From Protopterus annectens (lineage: Eukaryota; Chordata; Ceratodontiformes; Protopteridae): 64,000 nt of DNA. The stretch lies in the NCBI RefSeq assembly GCF_019279795.1, contig NC_056738.1, positions 407,599,380-407,663,379 of the forward strand, given 5' to 3'. The translations under genes were made by a program, and so were the position numbers. Shown here piece after piece: positions 1 through 10,960 of this stretch. Position 1 is the first letter of the stretch. The number at the start of each line of letters is the position of its first letter. Below the pieces are notes generated by a model that saw nothing but the letters and a program-made list of their open reading frames with translations, ran no database searches and was not told where the DNA came from.

Positions 1-885
1 ACAGCAACGCCCAATTTACCTCAGATTCTTCAATACCTAACTGAGATGATGCACAAGGGCCTTTCCTCTTCCTCCATCAAAATTCATGCCTCAACCATTT
101 CAGCTTCTCTTCTCTCATCCACTTCTGAAGCAGTTCCTCAGAGGGGCCAAGAACTTAAGACCACCCAGCAGAGCCCCTACTCCCACCTGGGACCTTAACT
201 TTGTATTGGAAAAACTCACTCTACCTCCTTTTGAGCCAGCTGCAAATGCAGAGTTTAAATTCCTTTCTTGGAAAACAACCTTCCTTTTAGCCATCACTTC
301 AGCAAGAAGGGTGCCTGAATTTACAGGCCCTCATGGCAGTGGAGCCTTTCATCATTTTTCATGCAGATAGGGTGTCCCTCAGGACCAAGCCCTCCTTCAT
401 GCCCAAGGTGGTATCCAGTGTGGCCCTTAATCAGTCCATTCATTTGCCAACCTTGTTTTTCTAATCCACAGAACAAAGAGGAGCGAATACTGCACTCCTT
501 AGATGTGCACAGACAACTTAGATTTGGACAGGACTAAACCTCTCAGGAAATCTGAACAAATGCTGGTTGCATTTGCTGCAGGGACAGAGGGGAAGGCCAT
601 TTCAAAGCAAACCATTTCTAAATGGATAGGCCATTGCATTCATTTCTGCTATAAACACCATGGAAAACCTACCCCACAGGGGATTAGACCACATTCAGCC
701 AGGGCTGCATCTACCTCTACAGCCTTTCTCAGAGGTGTCCCTACCAGAGACATCCTAGAAGTTGCTACCTGGGGTTCTGTACATACCTTCACCAAGCATT
801 ACCATTTGCCAATTTTCTCTAAATCCAGAGCTGGCTTTGCCACTGCAGTCTTGCAGGGTCTTAAAGCTGGTCCTAATGCTAATTT
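1..885 (+). pseudogene. Tyrosine recombinase (YR) of A1, 3' part, broken
   Basis: The fragment encodes the C-terminal catalytic part of a DIRS-type tyrosine recombinase, the enzyme thought to insert circular element DNA into the genome. Readable pieces include PTWDLNFVLEKLTLPPFEP, a SARRV arginine box near 300-320, and KAISKQTISKWIGHCIHFCY. The H-x-x-R box is present as HSAR near 690-702, followed by ATW and HYHLP, which carries the presumed tyrosine nucleophile. The gene is interrupted by frameshifts around 120, 320 and 450-520, so no full protein is possible. The start lies outside the window. Confidence 0.85.
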
Positions 886-906
886 CCTCCTCCCATCCTT
901 AGCTTT

Positions 907-1018
907 GGGAATCTACCCAGATGTGATGACTGCAACAGTGAAACACGAAGAACATAGTACAGTTGTGTACACTTACCATAAATGTAGATGTTCAAGTGTA
1001 TTCACTGTTGCAGTCACA
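907..1018 (+). repeat. Internal complementary region (ICR) of A1
   Basis: The segment carries the complement of the element's left end joined to the complement of its right end. The join lies near the motif GAACATAGTACAG. The second half is an inverted copy of the right terminus at 1325-1377. This bipartite layout is the hallmark of DIRS-1-like elements, where it is thought to template completion of the ends of a circular DNA. Confidence 0.75.
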
Positions 1019-1149
1019 GTTATCCTCCCTCCTGCCCCCTGACTTCTATTGGCTATATACCTCTGTTTTTGCTTACTATGTTTAAAGCTTTTTGGTGTAT
1101 TTGCTTTTTTGTTGGAGGTGTAGCCTTATATATATAATTGCTTCCCATT

Positions 1150-1377
1150 ATGAGGGCACCTGACATCTGGGACAAGAAAAACTGATGTAATGGCGTTGGC
1201 TGCATACTTTATACCCTGACTACCTGACGTCATGGAAGATGACAGCAACCGGCGCAGGACCCAATACTTTATCAGGCCAACTGAGGGCTACTGCAAGCAG
1301 ATAACCCAAATGTAATAACTGCAAGAGTGAATACATTTGAACATCTACATTTATGGTAAGTGTACACAACTGTACTT
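1150..1377 (+). repeat. Right inverted terminal repeat of A1
   Basis: Inverted relative to the left ITRs of A3 and A4. It includes the CATTTATGGTAAGTGTACAC motif and ends ACTGTACTT. Its own left partner lies outside the window. Confidence 0.75.
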
Positions 1378-1539
1378 TCTCTCCATTGACAAGGACAGTT
1401 GAGCAATGGATAGGTGAGGTAGGAAAGTACCATTATCTCCAAACTTGAATGACAAAGTAGTTACTCTCTGTGTTTAAGTCCTTAAGTAAGACCATCACCA
1501 AGCTGTAAACACCGGAGTCAAAACCTGTGCAGTTGCTAC

Positions 1540-1960
1540 TGGCCGAGGATTCCCAAATAGCCAAACACAGTATCAAATGCCGCTGTGATGCTGTGGATGC
1601 TTGTTTCCCTGCAGCTGGTACTGGGTCAGTTATCAGTTGGAATGCCTGGCTGTGAGGCCACCCTATTCCTGAATATTTCAAGTGTAAAATTTTAGATTCC
1701 TCTTGGATAACAGTCTTTTGTTTCTAACAGGCTGCCAGCCTTTTCAAGACTTTGCAGTAAAAGGCAAGACAATGAAAGGTTGCCATAAGATTCTTGTAGG
1801 TATCCTAGAATTTATCCAGGATAAGTCTACTTCCTTTGCCAAGACAGAGTCTAGAACCCCTCATAGGCAAGGGAAAAGTCCTAAGAAAAGATTCCCAAAC
1901 AAGACTCAGCGGGATACCCCTCCCGGGGGTCTCCAACCCCCGCCCTCCCATTCCCCTCTC
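1540..1960 (+). pseudogene. gag-like ORF of E, C-terminal fragment
   Basis: A reading frame near 1560-1690 gives DAVDACFPAAGTGSVISW followed by IPEYFKCKILDS. This aligns with the conserved gag segment of A2, A3 and A4 that reads DSLEASCRAAVTGSV and LPDHVKVKLLDAP. Further on, KGKTMKGCHKILVGILEFIQ (about 1760-1820) corresponds to KAKSMQTVKDFLQVQ in the better copies. Stops and shifts separate the pieces. The gag function is inferred from position before RT, as in other DIRS elements. Confidence 0.65.
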
Positions 1961-4140
1961 AAAAAACACTCTTTCCCATTCTGGGAAATGGTAATCAATG
2001 ACAAACTGGTTTTAAGTATTATCAAGGAGAGCTATGCTGTGTCTTAGGAAAAGCAGCCCATCTCCCAGGGGAATACCCTCCAGATCCACATTCTAGACCA
2101 TATCATACAAGGCTTACTGGCTCAGGGAACCATTGTTGAGACCTTTTTAGGAAAAGGGTTTTTACTAAAAGATTTTTCTTTTAACAGGACGAGTACCATT
2201 GGAGACCTGTTCTAGAGGTCTTCCAGCTAAACACTTTTTTGAGAGTTCCCTCTTTCATAAATGCTGTCCTTGCACACTTTTTACCCTTCCTGCTTATTCA
2301 GGCCTTCCTTGTAATCTTAGAGCTAAGGGATGCCTATCTCCATATTCCCATTCATCCTTCCTGCAGAAAATTTCAGGTTCTTTACTGCATCAAAACATTT
2401 TCAGTTTAATGCTTTGCACTTTGGTCTTACTGCAGCTGCCAGGGTTTTCACAAGGTGTCTGACCCCAGTGGTAGCTTTCTGAAACACTCTGGGCATACAA
2501 ATCTTCCCTTACCTGGGCAACCTCCTACTCCAAGCTTTGTCCAAGGATACCTTCCTCCTAATATCTTCATTACATTGTATGACTTCTGACCTTCCTTTGG
2601 GTTGACCATCGATTTAGAAAAGTCCCAGCTCAATCCCACCCATCATTTGACTTTTCTGGGCTGCAGCCTGGACACCTGCTCCATGCGTGCCCCCTGTTGC
2701 TCAGGAGAAGGTCGCCTCCCCAGCCACCAAGTTCTTAATGCTTTCCATCGAGACATATTGCTCATTAAGAGGGACCCTCGGGGCTCTGGGATTCATGTCT
2801 GCCATAATCCCTATGCTTCCTGTCACCAGACTGCACATGAAGAAAATAGTGTTATCTGAGATCATTGTGGTCCCAACACTTGTCACCATCTTGAGGCCCA
2901 CGTCCCAACTCTTCCTTGCATCAATAAAGAACTTCTTTGGTGGAGCAACCAGGTTACTCTTAACCCAGGTCCTACCCTTCATTGCAACTCCACACAACAA
3001 AGTCCTGTGTGCAGATCCCTCCAGCAGGTCATGGGGGGACTTGCACAGGAAATCACAGATTTCAAGAAGAGTGGCCTGCCAATGTAGTGAAAGAACACAT
3101 CGACATAAAGGAAATGAGGGCACTCCTACATGCCTTACCAACTTTTTCTCATCTTTGAAAACTAGCCAGTCTGCTGGTGTACACAGACAACACCATGGTG
3201 ATGTGGTACATAAGCAAGGTGCACAAGATCCTACCCTAGTGCAGGCTGGCAGAGAAGGTCTGGCACCTAGCCTCCCACCTGAGTCGTACACTTACTGTGA
3301 TGCATATTCCCTCTCAGCAGAATGTATTGGCAGACTCTGGTCTATATCACATAATTGAAAACCCAAATCTTCGAATCACTATTCAGCGAACACACTTTAT
3401 CAAAACCTCATTCCATCGAACGGACATTTAATTAAAGTTTTTCACAGGGAAAAACACTTGACCATCAATTTAAAACTCACCCAAGTGAGGCGGCTGTGTC
3501 CCCAACACCCCCCCCCCATGTGGAAGGCTGCACCCCCCCCCATACCCCCACCAACTAATTATACCAACTCCAAGATTGCACTACAGTGGGGAAAATGGCA
3601 AAATTCCCAGTGATGACCAAGTGTTTTTCCCTGTGAAAAACTTGGATTAAACAGCCGTTCAATAGAGTGAGGTTTCTACAAACTGTTTTCGCTGAATAGT
3701 AATGAAACAATTGGGTTTTTCGATGATGTGATATAGACCCGGCAGAGTCTTTAAGCTCGTTACATGGAGGACCCTCATGAATGGTCTCTGAATATAGGTC
3801 CTCAAATCCATCACACTGTGGTGGGGAACATCCTAGAGACCCCTTTTTGCCTTCCTGGAACATCATCTACTCTCACTTTTCTGCACAAGGATCCCATTAC
3901 CTTTATTCTGGAAGACAGATGCCTTTTCCTTCCAATGGATAGGAAGTTCATTTGTGCATTTCTCCCTCTGTTTCCAGGCCCCCTACTCAAGGCCCAAATG
4001 GAATTTTCAAAACTCCTGCTTCTTGCACCTTTCTGGCCAAGACGGCGCTGGGTCCCACTCTTGTTTCACCTGTCGGAGGGGAAATTACTGGGTGAATCCA
4101 TGCACAACCAGATCTAAGGCAGCTCCTTCATCCCAGTCTA
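1961..4140 (+). pseudogene. Reverse transcriptase-RNase H of E, decayed and split by a MITE
   Basis: RT remnants are readable in several frames. They include DKLVLSIIKESY (about 2000), LHFGLTAAARVFTRCLTPVV and GIQIFPYLGNLLLQA, where the catalytic YLDD box has become YLGN (near 2510), and LTFLGCSLDT (about 2645). RNase H follows: VYTDNTMVMWYISK (about 3178-3220) keeps a catalytic Asp. At 3338 the frame is broken by a 402-bp MITE. Sequence after 3751 continues the RNase H C-terminal region (DPHEW-like, then WPRQ-like). Many stops make it inactive. Confidence 0.7.
3339..3740. mobile_element. MITE with long terminal inverted repeats
   Basis: The first and last roughly 130 bp are inverted copies. 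They begin GTCTATATCACAT and share ACTATTCAGCGAA and a segment with GTTTTTCACAGGGAAAAACA. No protein is encoded. A likely target duplication flanks it: GGCAGACTCT at 3329-3338 and GGCAGAGTCT at 3741-3750, ten bases with one mismatch. Long inverted repeats and a 9-10 bp duplication suggest a Mutator-like non-autonomous DNA transposon, but the superfamily is inference. It inserted into the RNase H region of E. Confidence 0.8.
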
Positions 4141-5800
4141 ACCTCACTTAGTATAACTCTGGATGATAGGATTTTAATCCCCACAAGACTCACCTTCTCT
4201 GAAGAGGTAGTCTGGGTTCTGCAAGAAGCCAAGAAACCCAACACCAGGAAATCTTACACAGCCACATGGAAGAGATTCTTAGCCTGGTGCCTTAAGTACA
4301 AACTACACCCCCTTCTGTTGGACATCCCCACTGTGCTCCAATATTTGTTTGACTTAATGCATTCTGGGTTGGCCTACTGCTCCATTAAGGCTCAAATTGT
4401 CTGCCGTTAATGCTTGTCTATATTTGGAGCCCCCAGTCATATCCAGGACAGAGGTTAAGCTTTTTCTGAGAAGGGTTCTGCACCTTAAAGCCCTAAAGAA
4501 GACTATTTCACCACCATGGGACCTTTATTTTGTATTTGAAGAACTTGCATTATCCCCATGTGAACCGGATGCTTCCGCTATTTTCAAATTTTGCATTAGG
4601 AAAACAGTGCTCTTCCTAGCCCAGATGTCTGTCCACAGTATTTCTGAACTCCATGCTGTTATGGCTGGTTTACCCCCCCCTTTCTCATGTTCTACAAAGA
4701 TGGGGTAAGGCTTAAAGCCAGTTCCTCTTTCATGCCAAATGTGGTTGGTAGGCCAATAGTCAAGCAGGCCTCAACCTGGCAACCTTCTTTCTCAATCCCC
4801 AAAACAGAGGGGAAAGAATCTTACACTCTAGACATTCAAGTTTTATGTGGACAAAACTAAGGATGTCAGAAAAAATGATCAGCTTCTTCCTGAATTGGTC
4901 TCTTTGATTAGGACATTGGACCTCTCTACGCATCACTCATCAGACCCATCATAGAGTACAATGCCCCATTTGGGATGTACCTTATAAGACACCTGCAACA
5001 ACTGGAAAGACCACAGAAGTACCTCACCAAGAGAATCATTGGCTTCAAGCAGATGCCCTATGCAGCTCTACTGAAGAAACTCCAGCTGTACTCTGTTGCA
5101 TACAGCCTACTCAGACGTGATCTCTACTTGACATACAAGGCCATGTCCAACCCACAACTGATGAACATGCTCCACCTAAAGAAACCCATATCCCCTCGAG
5201 CCACATGCTCTAGGGATCTAAACCTCACCACAACAATAAATAAGACATGCTGGAGGGATAGATTCCCGTCCCAGAGACTTTGCATGCTCTGGAACAAGAT
5301 TTCAATCTACATTAGGCAGAGCTCCTCGCTAACCCTTTTCAAGAGAAACCTTGACGAGTGGATGGGAAACTAAGTTTACCCCAGGGATCACTTCAATGGC
5401 TCTGCTGGACAGAGGCACAGGGAACTAATCTAAGGGGGGGGGAGTGAAAGCCAACACATTCCAGCTAGGCTTATAAATGCCTTCGGGCAGATAGCCTAGT
5501 ACCTACCTATGAACCTATGACAGCCAGTTTCCAAGCAAACTATTGCATCCAGGATCTCAAAGGCTGTTTTCCTTCTGCTACTCACACCATGGAAAAACCT
5601 TACCCACTTGGCCAAAAGCACATTTCACTCGAGCAGTGGCTTCATCTGGTGCCTTCTACAAGGGGGTGGATACCAGGTCCATTTTAGAGGCTGCTACCTT
5701 CATCTGTTCACACCTTCACTAAACACTGTAAGCTAGATGCCGTCTCCAGGTCCAGGGCAGTGTTTGCCAGAACAATTCTGTTTGGCCTTCTGGACTCTTC
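4141..5800 (+). pseudogene. Tyrosine recombinase of E, decayed and split by a LINE
   Basis: The core-binding domain is readable at about 4200-4370 (VLQEAKKPNTRKSYTATWKR, then PTVLQYLFDLMHSGLAYCSI). The arginine-box region follows at 4500-4680, where VHSISELH replaces the usual SARRVSELQ, so the catalytic Arg is lost. A LINE fragment interrupts it at 4908-5520. The rest (5521-5800) contains ARAVASSGAF-like and VHTFTKH-like remnants; the tyrosine position reads TKHCKL. The protein is non-functional. Confidence 0.7.
4908..5520 (+). mobile_element. CR1/L2-like LINE, 3' fragment
   Basis: The frame from 4921 to 5373 encodes the extreme C-terminus of a non-LTR RT ORF: YASLIRPIIEYNAPFG, then LQQLERPQKYLTKRIIGF, LYSVAYSLLRRDLYLTYK and the typical end WNKI...LTLFKRNLDEWM. 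This is the usual tail of CR1-clade ORF2 proteins. The 3' end near 5520 is a short repeat (CCTATGAACCTATGA). The copy is strongly 5'-truncated and sits inside the YR gene of E, in the same orientation. Confidence 0.8.
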
Positions 5801-5849
5801 TTCACTTTAAACCTGCCACCCTTCTCTTTCTACACCTCTGGGAATTATA

Positions 5850-5897
5850 CATCTGTTATGAATACTGCAACAGTGATCTCATTCAGGACATAGTGCA
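5850..5897 (+). repeat. First half of the ICR of E
   Basis: The sequence resembles the left-end complement in other ICRs: an ATACTGCAACAGTGA-like stretch, then GGACATAGTGCA. The match stops exactly where A2 begins. The second half resumes at 11446 after A2, with AAGAACATACTGTAAAAGTAG corresponding to TTACCATAAATGTAGATG in other copies. A2 thus sits a few bases from the predicted junction of E's own ends. Confidence 0.6.
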
Positions 5898-6095
5898 GAT
5901 GTTCATCGTGTTACCCTGCTGCAGTCATCACACTTGGGTTATCCTGTCGTCAGGCGGTCCCACACTCGTCCCGAATTCCAAAGTCTTGGTCTGGCGTCGG
6001 TTGCTGTCAATTCTTCCCTGACATCAGTGCGCCAGGGGTATATAAGAGGCATCCGACGCCATTTTCTTCAGTCTTTCTTGCCGCGCGGTGCCCGA
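5898..6095 (+). repeat. Left ITR of A2
   Basis: Inverted relative to 11218-11445. Shared blocks include TGCAGTCATCACACTTGGGT, GACATCAGTGCGCCAGGGGT and the CTTCAGTC.TTCTTGCC block. It starts GATGTTC, as do A3 and A4. It carries the presumed promoter. Confidence 0.85.
6039..6046 (+). promoter_or_regulatory. TATA-like element in the left ITR of A2
   Basis: TATATAAG lies 167 bp before the gag ATG at 6213. A3 (GTATAAAG near 21437) and A4 (GTATAAAG near 26960) have related sequences at the equivalent place, so it is probably the core promoter for genomic RNA. The right ITR has the inverted counterpart as TATAC (near 11270), weaker as a TATA box. Confidence 0.5.
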
Positions 6096-6212
6096 AGCGG
6101 AAGCAGTTCGCAAGTGCTGGTCGGCCGACAACTGAGATTTTCAAATCAAATTTCAGTCCGAAGTCTTCAAAGCTAAGTACCCCGTTGGGGAACCTTTTCC
6201 TGCCTCAGTCCG

Positions 6213-7990
6213 ATGTCAGAAAAAGTTAACAATTGCATTTCTTGTGGGAAGCAAATACCTCATAAGGACTTTCATTCTTATTGTATACCTTGCCTAGGCC
6301 CAGACCACGATGTCACTGGTTGTCGGTTTTGTGCTAGGTTCAATAAGCGAACTATAAAGCGGCGCTTTGATTTCGCATGACACTACTTTGGTAGGAAATT
6401 TAATTACACTATGCCGTTGGAGCAACCGACTACCGGCGTGCATAAAAAACGCAAAGATAAAGACAGGCAGCCTAAATCCAAGCCAGACTCCGAGGCCTCA
6501 GCTCGGCTGGTCGCCGGTTCTCCGGTTTTCAGTGAGGTGCCTATGCAGCTCCTGGCGACCGCAGAATTGCAACCCCAGACCGCTTCGGATTCTCAAGCAG
6601 AGAGTTCTAGGCCGACGCAGCCATTTTCTTTAGGCCCTACTGACAACATTGCAGAAGGAGAAGCCGGTGCTGTGGGAACACCTTCGGTTACAGAAGGTGT
6701 CTTCCGACCGACTACTCTCACTATAAAATCTTATGCTAAGCTTAGGACTCATGTAAAACCAAAAAAGACTGCACATCAGTCTACAGTTCAAGGCCCCCTG
6801 CCTAAGAAACAGATGCTTAAAATGGCTGAAGATTTGATTTCTTTAATCAGGGGTTCCCAACCCCCCCCCCCCCCCCGACAAAAGGCTTAGACAAGAGGAA
6901 GATTATGCCTCCTCTGATCAAGTGTCTATTTCCTCAGGCTCCTTTGAAGAACAGGATTACTCTTTTCCCCCTTATGAAGATTCTGATGCTGAAGATTCCA
7001 TTCCCTCAACTTCTCCCCCTGAAAGACTATTCCTTTGGGGAATCCTTACATACCATGAGGGAAGGTCAGGGCTACTCTGATTCAAAGAAAAGGCTCCAAG
7101 AGTTTCTTTTACTCCCCCAGCACAGACCACTTGCTATCCCTCCAGTTTTAGACATTGTGGATGATGTTTACTTAGAATCTAGTCTAAATCCAGATTCTCT
7201 GCCTCTTGCTCCAGCCAAGCCAGACAGATATTATAGAGTGCCTGACTCACACAAATTCCTTTACAAAAGCCCTGTTGCTGACCCAGAGACAATCTCCCAG
7301 GGTCCCAAAGGGGCTAGGGCTTCTATGGATAAAAATCCTGTACCCTCTGAAAGGGACTCCAGAGCACTAGATAGGTGGGGGAAGAAGGTTTACACCTCAG
7401 CTACTTTAGCTATGAGAGCACTAAATTGTCAATTTCACATGCTGAAATACCAGCAATTCCTAACGTCTCAAATAAAACAAAAGATGAGCACACACCCACA
7501 GCAGTCTGAATTCAAGGAAATGCAGGATCTATTGCATGCAGCTGAACAGGTGGGCAAACATACTTTAGAATGTGGATTTGATTCCTTGGAAGCTTCCTGT
7601 AGAGCAGCTGTTACTGGGTCTGTTATACGTAGGCATGCTTGGTTAAAGGAACAAAACTCTTCCTGATCATGTTAAAGCAAAGTTACTAGATGCACCCTTA
7701 CAGCAGGATGTCTTATTTGGAGTTAAAGCAGAAGAGGTTTTAAAGAAAATGGAGGATAAGGCAAAATGTATGCAGACAGTCAAAGATTTCTTACAGGTAC
7801 AAGCCCCACGCTTCAGCAGAAATTGGCCAACAAAAATTGGTCCTTTCCAGCTTCTGACAGACCACAGAGGGGTTAATACAGATGCCCAAGGGGCAGAGGT
7901 CAAGCACAAATCCCTTACAAACCTCACCAATGGGGCTCTGCAACACAGAAGGGAGGAGAAGACAGGTCCCAAACTACTAGAAGACAAACA
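6213..7990 (+). pseudogene. gag-like ORF of A2
   Basis: The ATG at 6213 opens MSEKVNNCISCGKQIPHKDF, with a Cys/His cluster (C-x2-C, H, H-x2-C-x2-C, H, C-x2-C within the first 40 residues) that looks like a zinc-binding module. One TGA at 6378 interrupts a frame that otherwise runs to 6890. At about 6860 a run of 15 C causes a frameshift. The frame resumes at about 7030-7666 (GESLHTMREG, SQHRPLAIPPVLDIVDDVY-like, RDSRALDRWGKKVYTSATLA). Another one-base shift lies near 7655. The end (KAKCMQTVKDFLQVQAPRF) is near 7740-7810. The role as an RNA-binding structural protein is inferred from position. Confidence 0.75.
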
Positions 7991-8028
7991 CAATGACTTA
8001 AACCTCAAACTGCCAAGCAAAAGCTCTC

Positions 8029-9901
8029 TTGGCAGCTCCCTTGGGAGGAAAATTAGCTCTTTTTGCAGAAAACTGGCGCATCATCACAAAGGACAAATGG
8101 GTCTTAGACATTATCTCACAAGGATACAGATTCCATTTCCACACCTTGCCAATGATAAAAGGAATGCCAAACCTGCCACAAAATCAGTGGGCAGAGGCAC
8201 AAAAACAAATTACAGCTCTCATGGACATGAGAGCTTTTCAACTGGTACCTACACAGGAGCAAGGCCACGGATTTTACTCAAGGCTCTTTCTAGTCCCCAG
8301 AAAGGACAAAGCTTGGAGACCCATTCTGGACCTTTCAATTTTAAACACTTTCTTGCAAGTACCCAAATTCAAGATGCTAACACTACAGCAGCTTCTTCCC
8401 ATGTTGGGCAAGAAAGCTTGGCTAGTAACGTTGGACCTCAAGGAGGCATACCTGCATGTCCCTATCAGACAAAATTGCAGAAGATACCTCCGTTTCATTG
8501 CAGGTTCAACCCATTACCAATTCTCTGCACTGCCCTTTGGCTTATCTACTGCACCCAGAGTCTTCACAAAATGCCTGGCACCAGTAATTGCATACTGCAG
8601 ACAAAGAGGAATTCAAATATACCCATACCTGGATGACTGCCTCATCCAAGCAGAAAGCAAGGACATTCTCTTACAACATCTGGTTTTTGTAAAACACCTT
8701 CTAAGTTGCCTAGGGTACACAGTAAACGAAAAGAAATGAAAACTAGTGCCCTCCCAAAATGACATTCCTGGGTGCCAGCTTGAATACAACGGCCCAGATG
8801 GCTTATCTGACGCCAGACAAACAACTACAACTAACTCAATACTTCAAAATATTGGCAACAAAGACCCAACTCCCTGCAAGAAAAATTTTGCAGGCCTTGG
8901 GCTTCGTGGCATCTTGCATACTACTAATACCATTTGCAAAACTGCATATGAGGAAATTACAATGGTACCTGAAAAGCGTATGGACTCAACACAGCCACAG
9001 CTTGGAAACAATGATACTTCTCATTCCCTGCCTTCAACAGGAGTTTCTGTGGTGGTCACAGGCATGTCACCTCAACAAGGGTCAGCCTTTCACCTTACCA
9101 CAACCAGGCAAACTATGACAACAGATGTATCGGACTATGCCTGGGGGGCACACATGGCAGGACAAGTGCGTTCAAGGCATATGGACTGCAGATCAAGGAA
9201 ATCTGCACATCAATCAAAAAGAAATGCTAGCTGTACAGAATGCTCTGACAGCCTTCAAGTACCTCTTACATCCAGGACAGCTTATAATAAGGACAGACAA
9301 CACCACAGTAATGTGGTACATAAACAAGCAAGGGGGTACACATTCCTACCCTCTATGCAGGCAAGCAGTGACCTTGTGGAGCACAGCACTGGCTTACCAA
9401 GTTCAATTACAAGATTAATTCCTGCCAGGAAAAAAGAACACATTGGCAGACGACCTAAGCAGGAACATCATGGATCCCCACGAGTGGAAACTGGATCCAC
9501 AAGCATTTGCAATGATAACTCAAAAATAGGGGCACCCAGACATAGACCTGTTTGCCAACCCCCAAAACTATCAGCTATCAAAATTTTGCACCAGGACATT
9601 TCACCATCAAGCTTGGAAAGTGGACACACACTCATTCAGTTGGAAAATGCTAACAGTATATGCCTTTCTTCCATTGCCCCTTCTCACAAAGGTGCTTCTG
9701 AAAGTCAGGATGGAGAGACCCCGAGTGATACTCGTTGCCCCAGACTGGCCACGCCAGCACTGGTACCCACTACTAAGGAACATGGCCCACTGCCCACCAT
9801 GGATTTTACCACAAATTCCTCATCTGCTCACACAGCAAGACAGTCAGATTGTACACAGCCAGCTCAAAACCTTAAATTTGGCTGCATGGCAAATCACCTA
9901 A
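8029..9901 (+). pseudogene. Reverse transcriptase-RNase H of A2
   Basis: RT runs from APLGGKLALFAENWRII through FLVPRKDKAWRPILDLSILN, LDLKEAYLHVPI and ALPFGLSTAPRVFTKCL to the catalytic YLDD (8626-8637). A TGA at 8737 replaces a Ser codon of other copies and is followed by a one-base shift near 8755. RT continues at 8759-9118 (FLGASLNTTAQMAYLTP, KLHMRKLQWYLKS). RNase H keeps TTDVSDYAWG, INQKEMLAVQ, IRTDNTTVMWYINKQGG and LADDLSR, but with shifts near 9120-9170 and a stop at 9416. The C-terminal part (DPHEWKL, DLFA, YAFLPLPL, APDWPRQHWYPLL) resembles the extra C-terminal domain of DIRS polyproteins. Confidence 0.85.
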
Positions 9902-10866
9902 GCAACCAGCCAGCTCCTCTTTCACGAGCTGTTATGGATGTCATTCTGGAGGCCAGAAGGCCCAGCACTAGGAAAGCCTACTCAGACAAATTATTTTGTG
10001 CCTGGAACCAAGCTAAAGGCCAAAATACCCTTGAGCCGGACATACCTCGGATTCTACAATATTTAACTGAGATGTTACACAAAGAACTTTCTTTTTCATC
10101 TATTAAAATCCACGCCTCAGCTATTTCAGCTCACTACAACACGGATCCTCCCTTATTTTCACATCCACTTCTAAGGCATTACCTCAGAGGGGCCAAAAAT
10201 ATTAGGCCTCCCAGGACAGCACCAACACCAACTTGGGACCTCAACTTTGTTCTGGAAAAACTTACGCTGCCACCTTTTGAGCCAGCTTTCTCAGCTGATT
10301 TAAAGTTTATATCATGGAAGACTGCCCTGCTGCTAGCCATTACTTCAGCCAGAAGAGTCTCAGAGCTACAGGTACTAATGGCAGTAGAGCCTGTCCTCAT
10401 TTTCCATCAAGACAGAGTTTCTCTATGAACTAACCCCTCCTTTATGCCAAAGGTGGTATCCAGTGTGGCTCTAAATCAAACCATCCATTTACCCACCTTC
10501 TTCCCAAATCCACAGAACAAAGGAGAAAGACTCCTGCACTCCTTGGACATTCACAGGCAACTACGTTACTACTTGAATAAAACTAAGGTTTTCAGAAAAT
10601 CTGACCAGCTTTTTGTATCCTATGCTACAGCATCACAAGGAAAGGCTATCTCAAAACAGCCCATTTCCAAATGGATAGGACATTGCATACGTTTTTGCTA
10701 CACCCATCATGGAAAACCAGTTCCTGCTAGCATAAGGCCCCACTCCACCAGGGCAGCAGCTACATCTACAGCCTTCCTCAGGGGGGTGCCAACCAAGGAT
10801 ATTCTGGAAGTTGCAACTTGGAGTTCAGTACACACCTTCACCAAACACTATCACTTACCACTTTAA
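9886..10866 (+). pseudogene. Tyrosine recombinase of A2, one internal stop
   Basis: The frame of 327 codons from ATG 9886 overlaps the end of the RT-RNase H gene. It has the core-binding part (VMDVILEARRPSTRKAYS, SIKIHASAISAHYNTD) and the catalytic part: SARRVSELQ (Arg box, about 10340-10366), HSTR (H-x-x-R, about 10741-10752), ATWSSVHTFTKHYHL with Trp and the presumed nucleophile Tyr near 10850. One TGA at 10426 interrupts it where other copies have Arg; CGA to TGA decay would explain it. The same frame is open upstream to 8746, but that part is antiphase to RT and probably not translated. Compared with A3 and A4 the C-terminal tail ends early. Confidence 0.88.
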
Positions 10867-10960
10867 GTCTAGAGCTGGCTTCGCCACTGCAGTTTTGCAG
10901 GGCCTTCTAGCCTCCTCTAACCCTGTTTGACTCCACCTCCCATCCTTAGCTTTGGGATTC

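Larger units (their letters stand above)
1..1377 (+). mobile_element. DIRS retrotransposon A1, right portion
   Basis: This is the 3' part of a lineage-1 DIRS element whose left part lies before the window. It holds the end of a tyrosine recombinase gene, an internal complementary region and a right inverted terminal repeat ending ACTGTACTT near 1377. The sequence is closely similar to A3 (21298-26795). The DNA that follows is gag-like sequence of the older element E, so A1 appears to have inserted into E. The family assignment rests on the YR gene and the terminal structure seen here. The exact right end is inferred by comparison with A2, A3 and A4. Confidence 0.85.

Noticed and set aside
3000-3300. 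CRISPR array or other prokaryotic features
   Set aside because: Spliced vertebrate exons and retrotransposons define the context; no regular direct repeats with spacers occur anywhere in the window.
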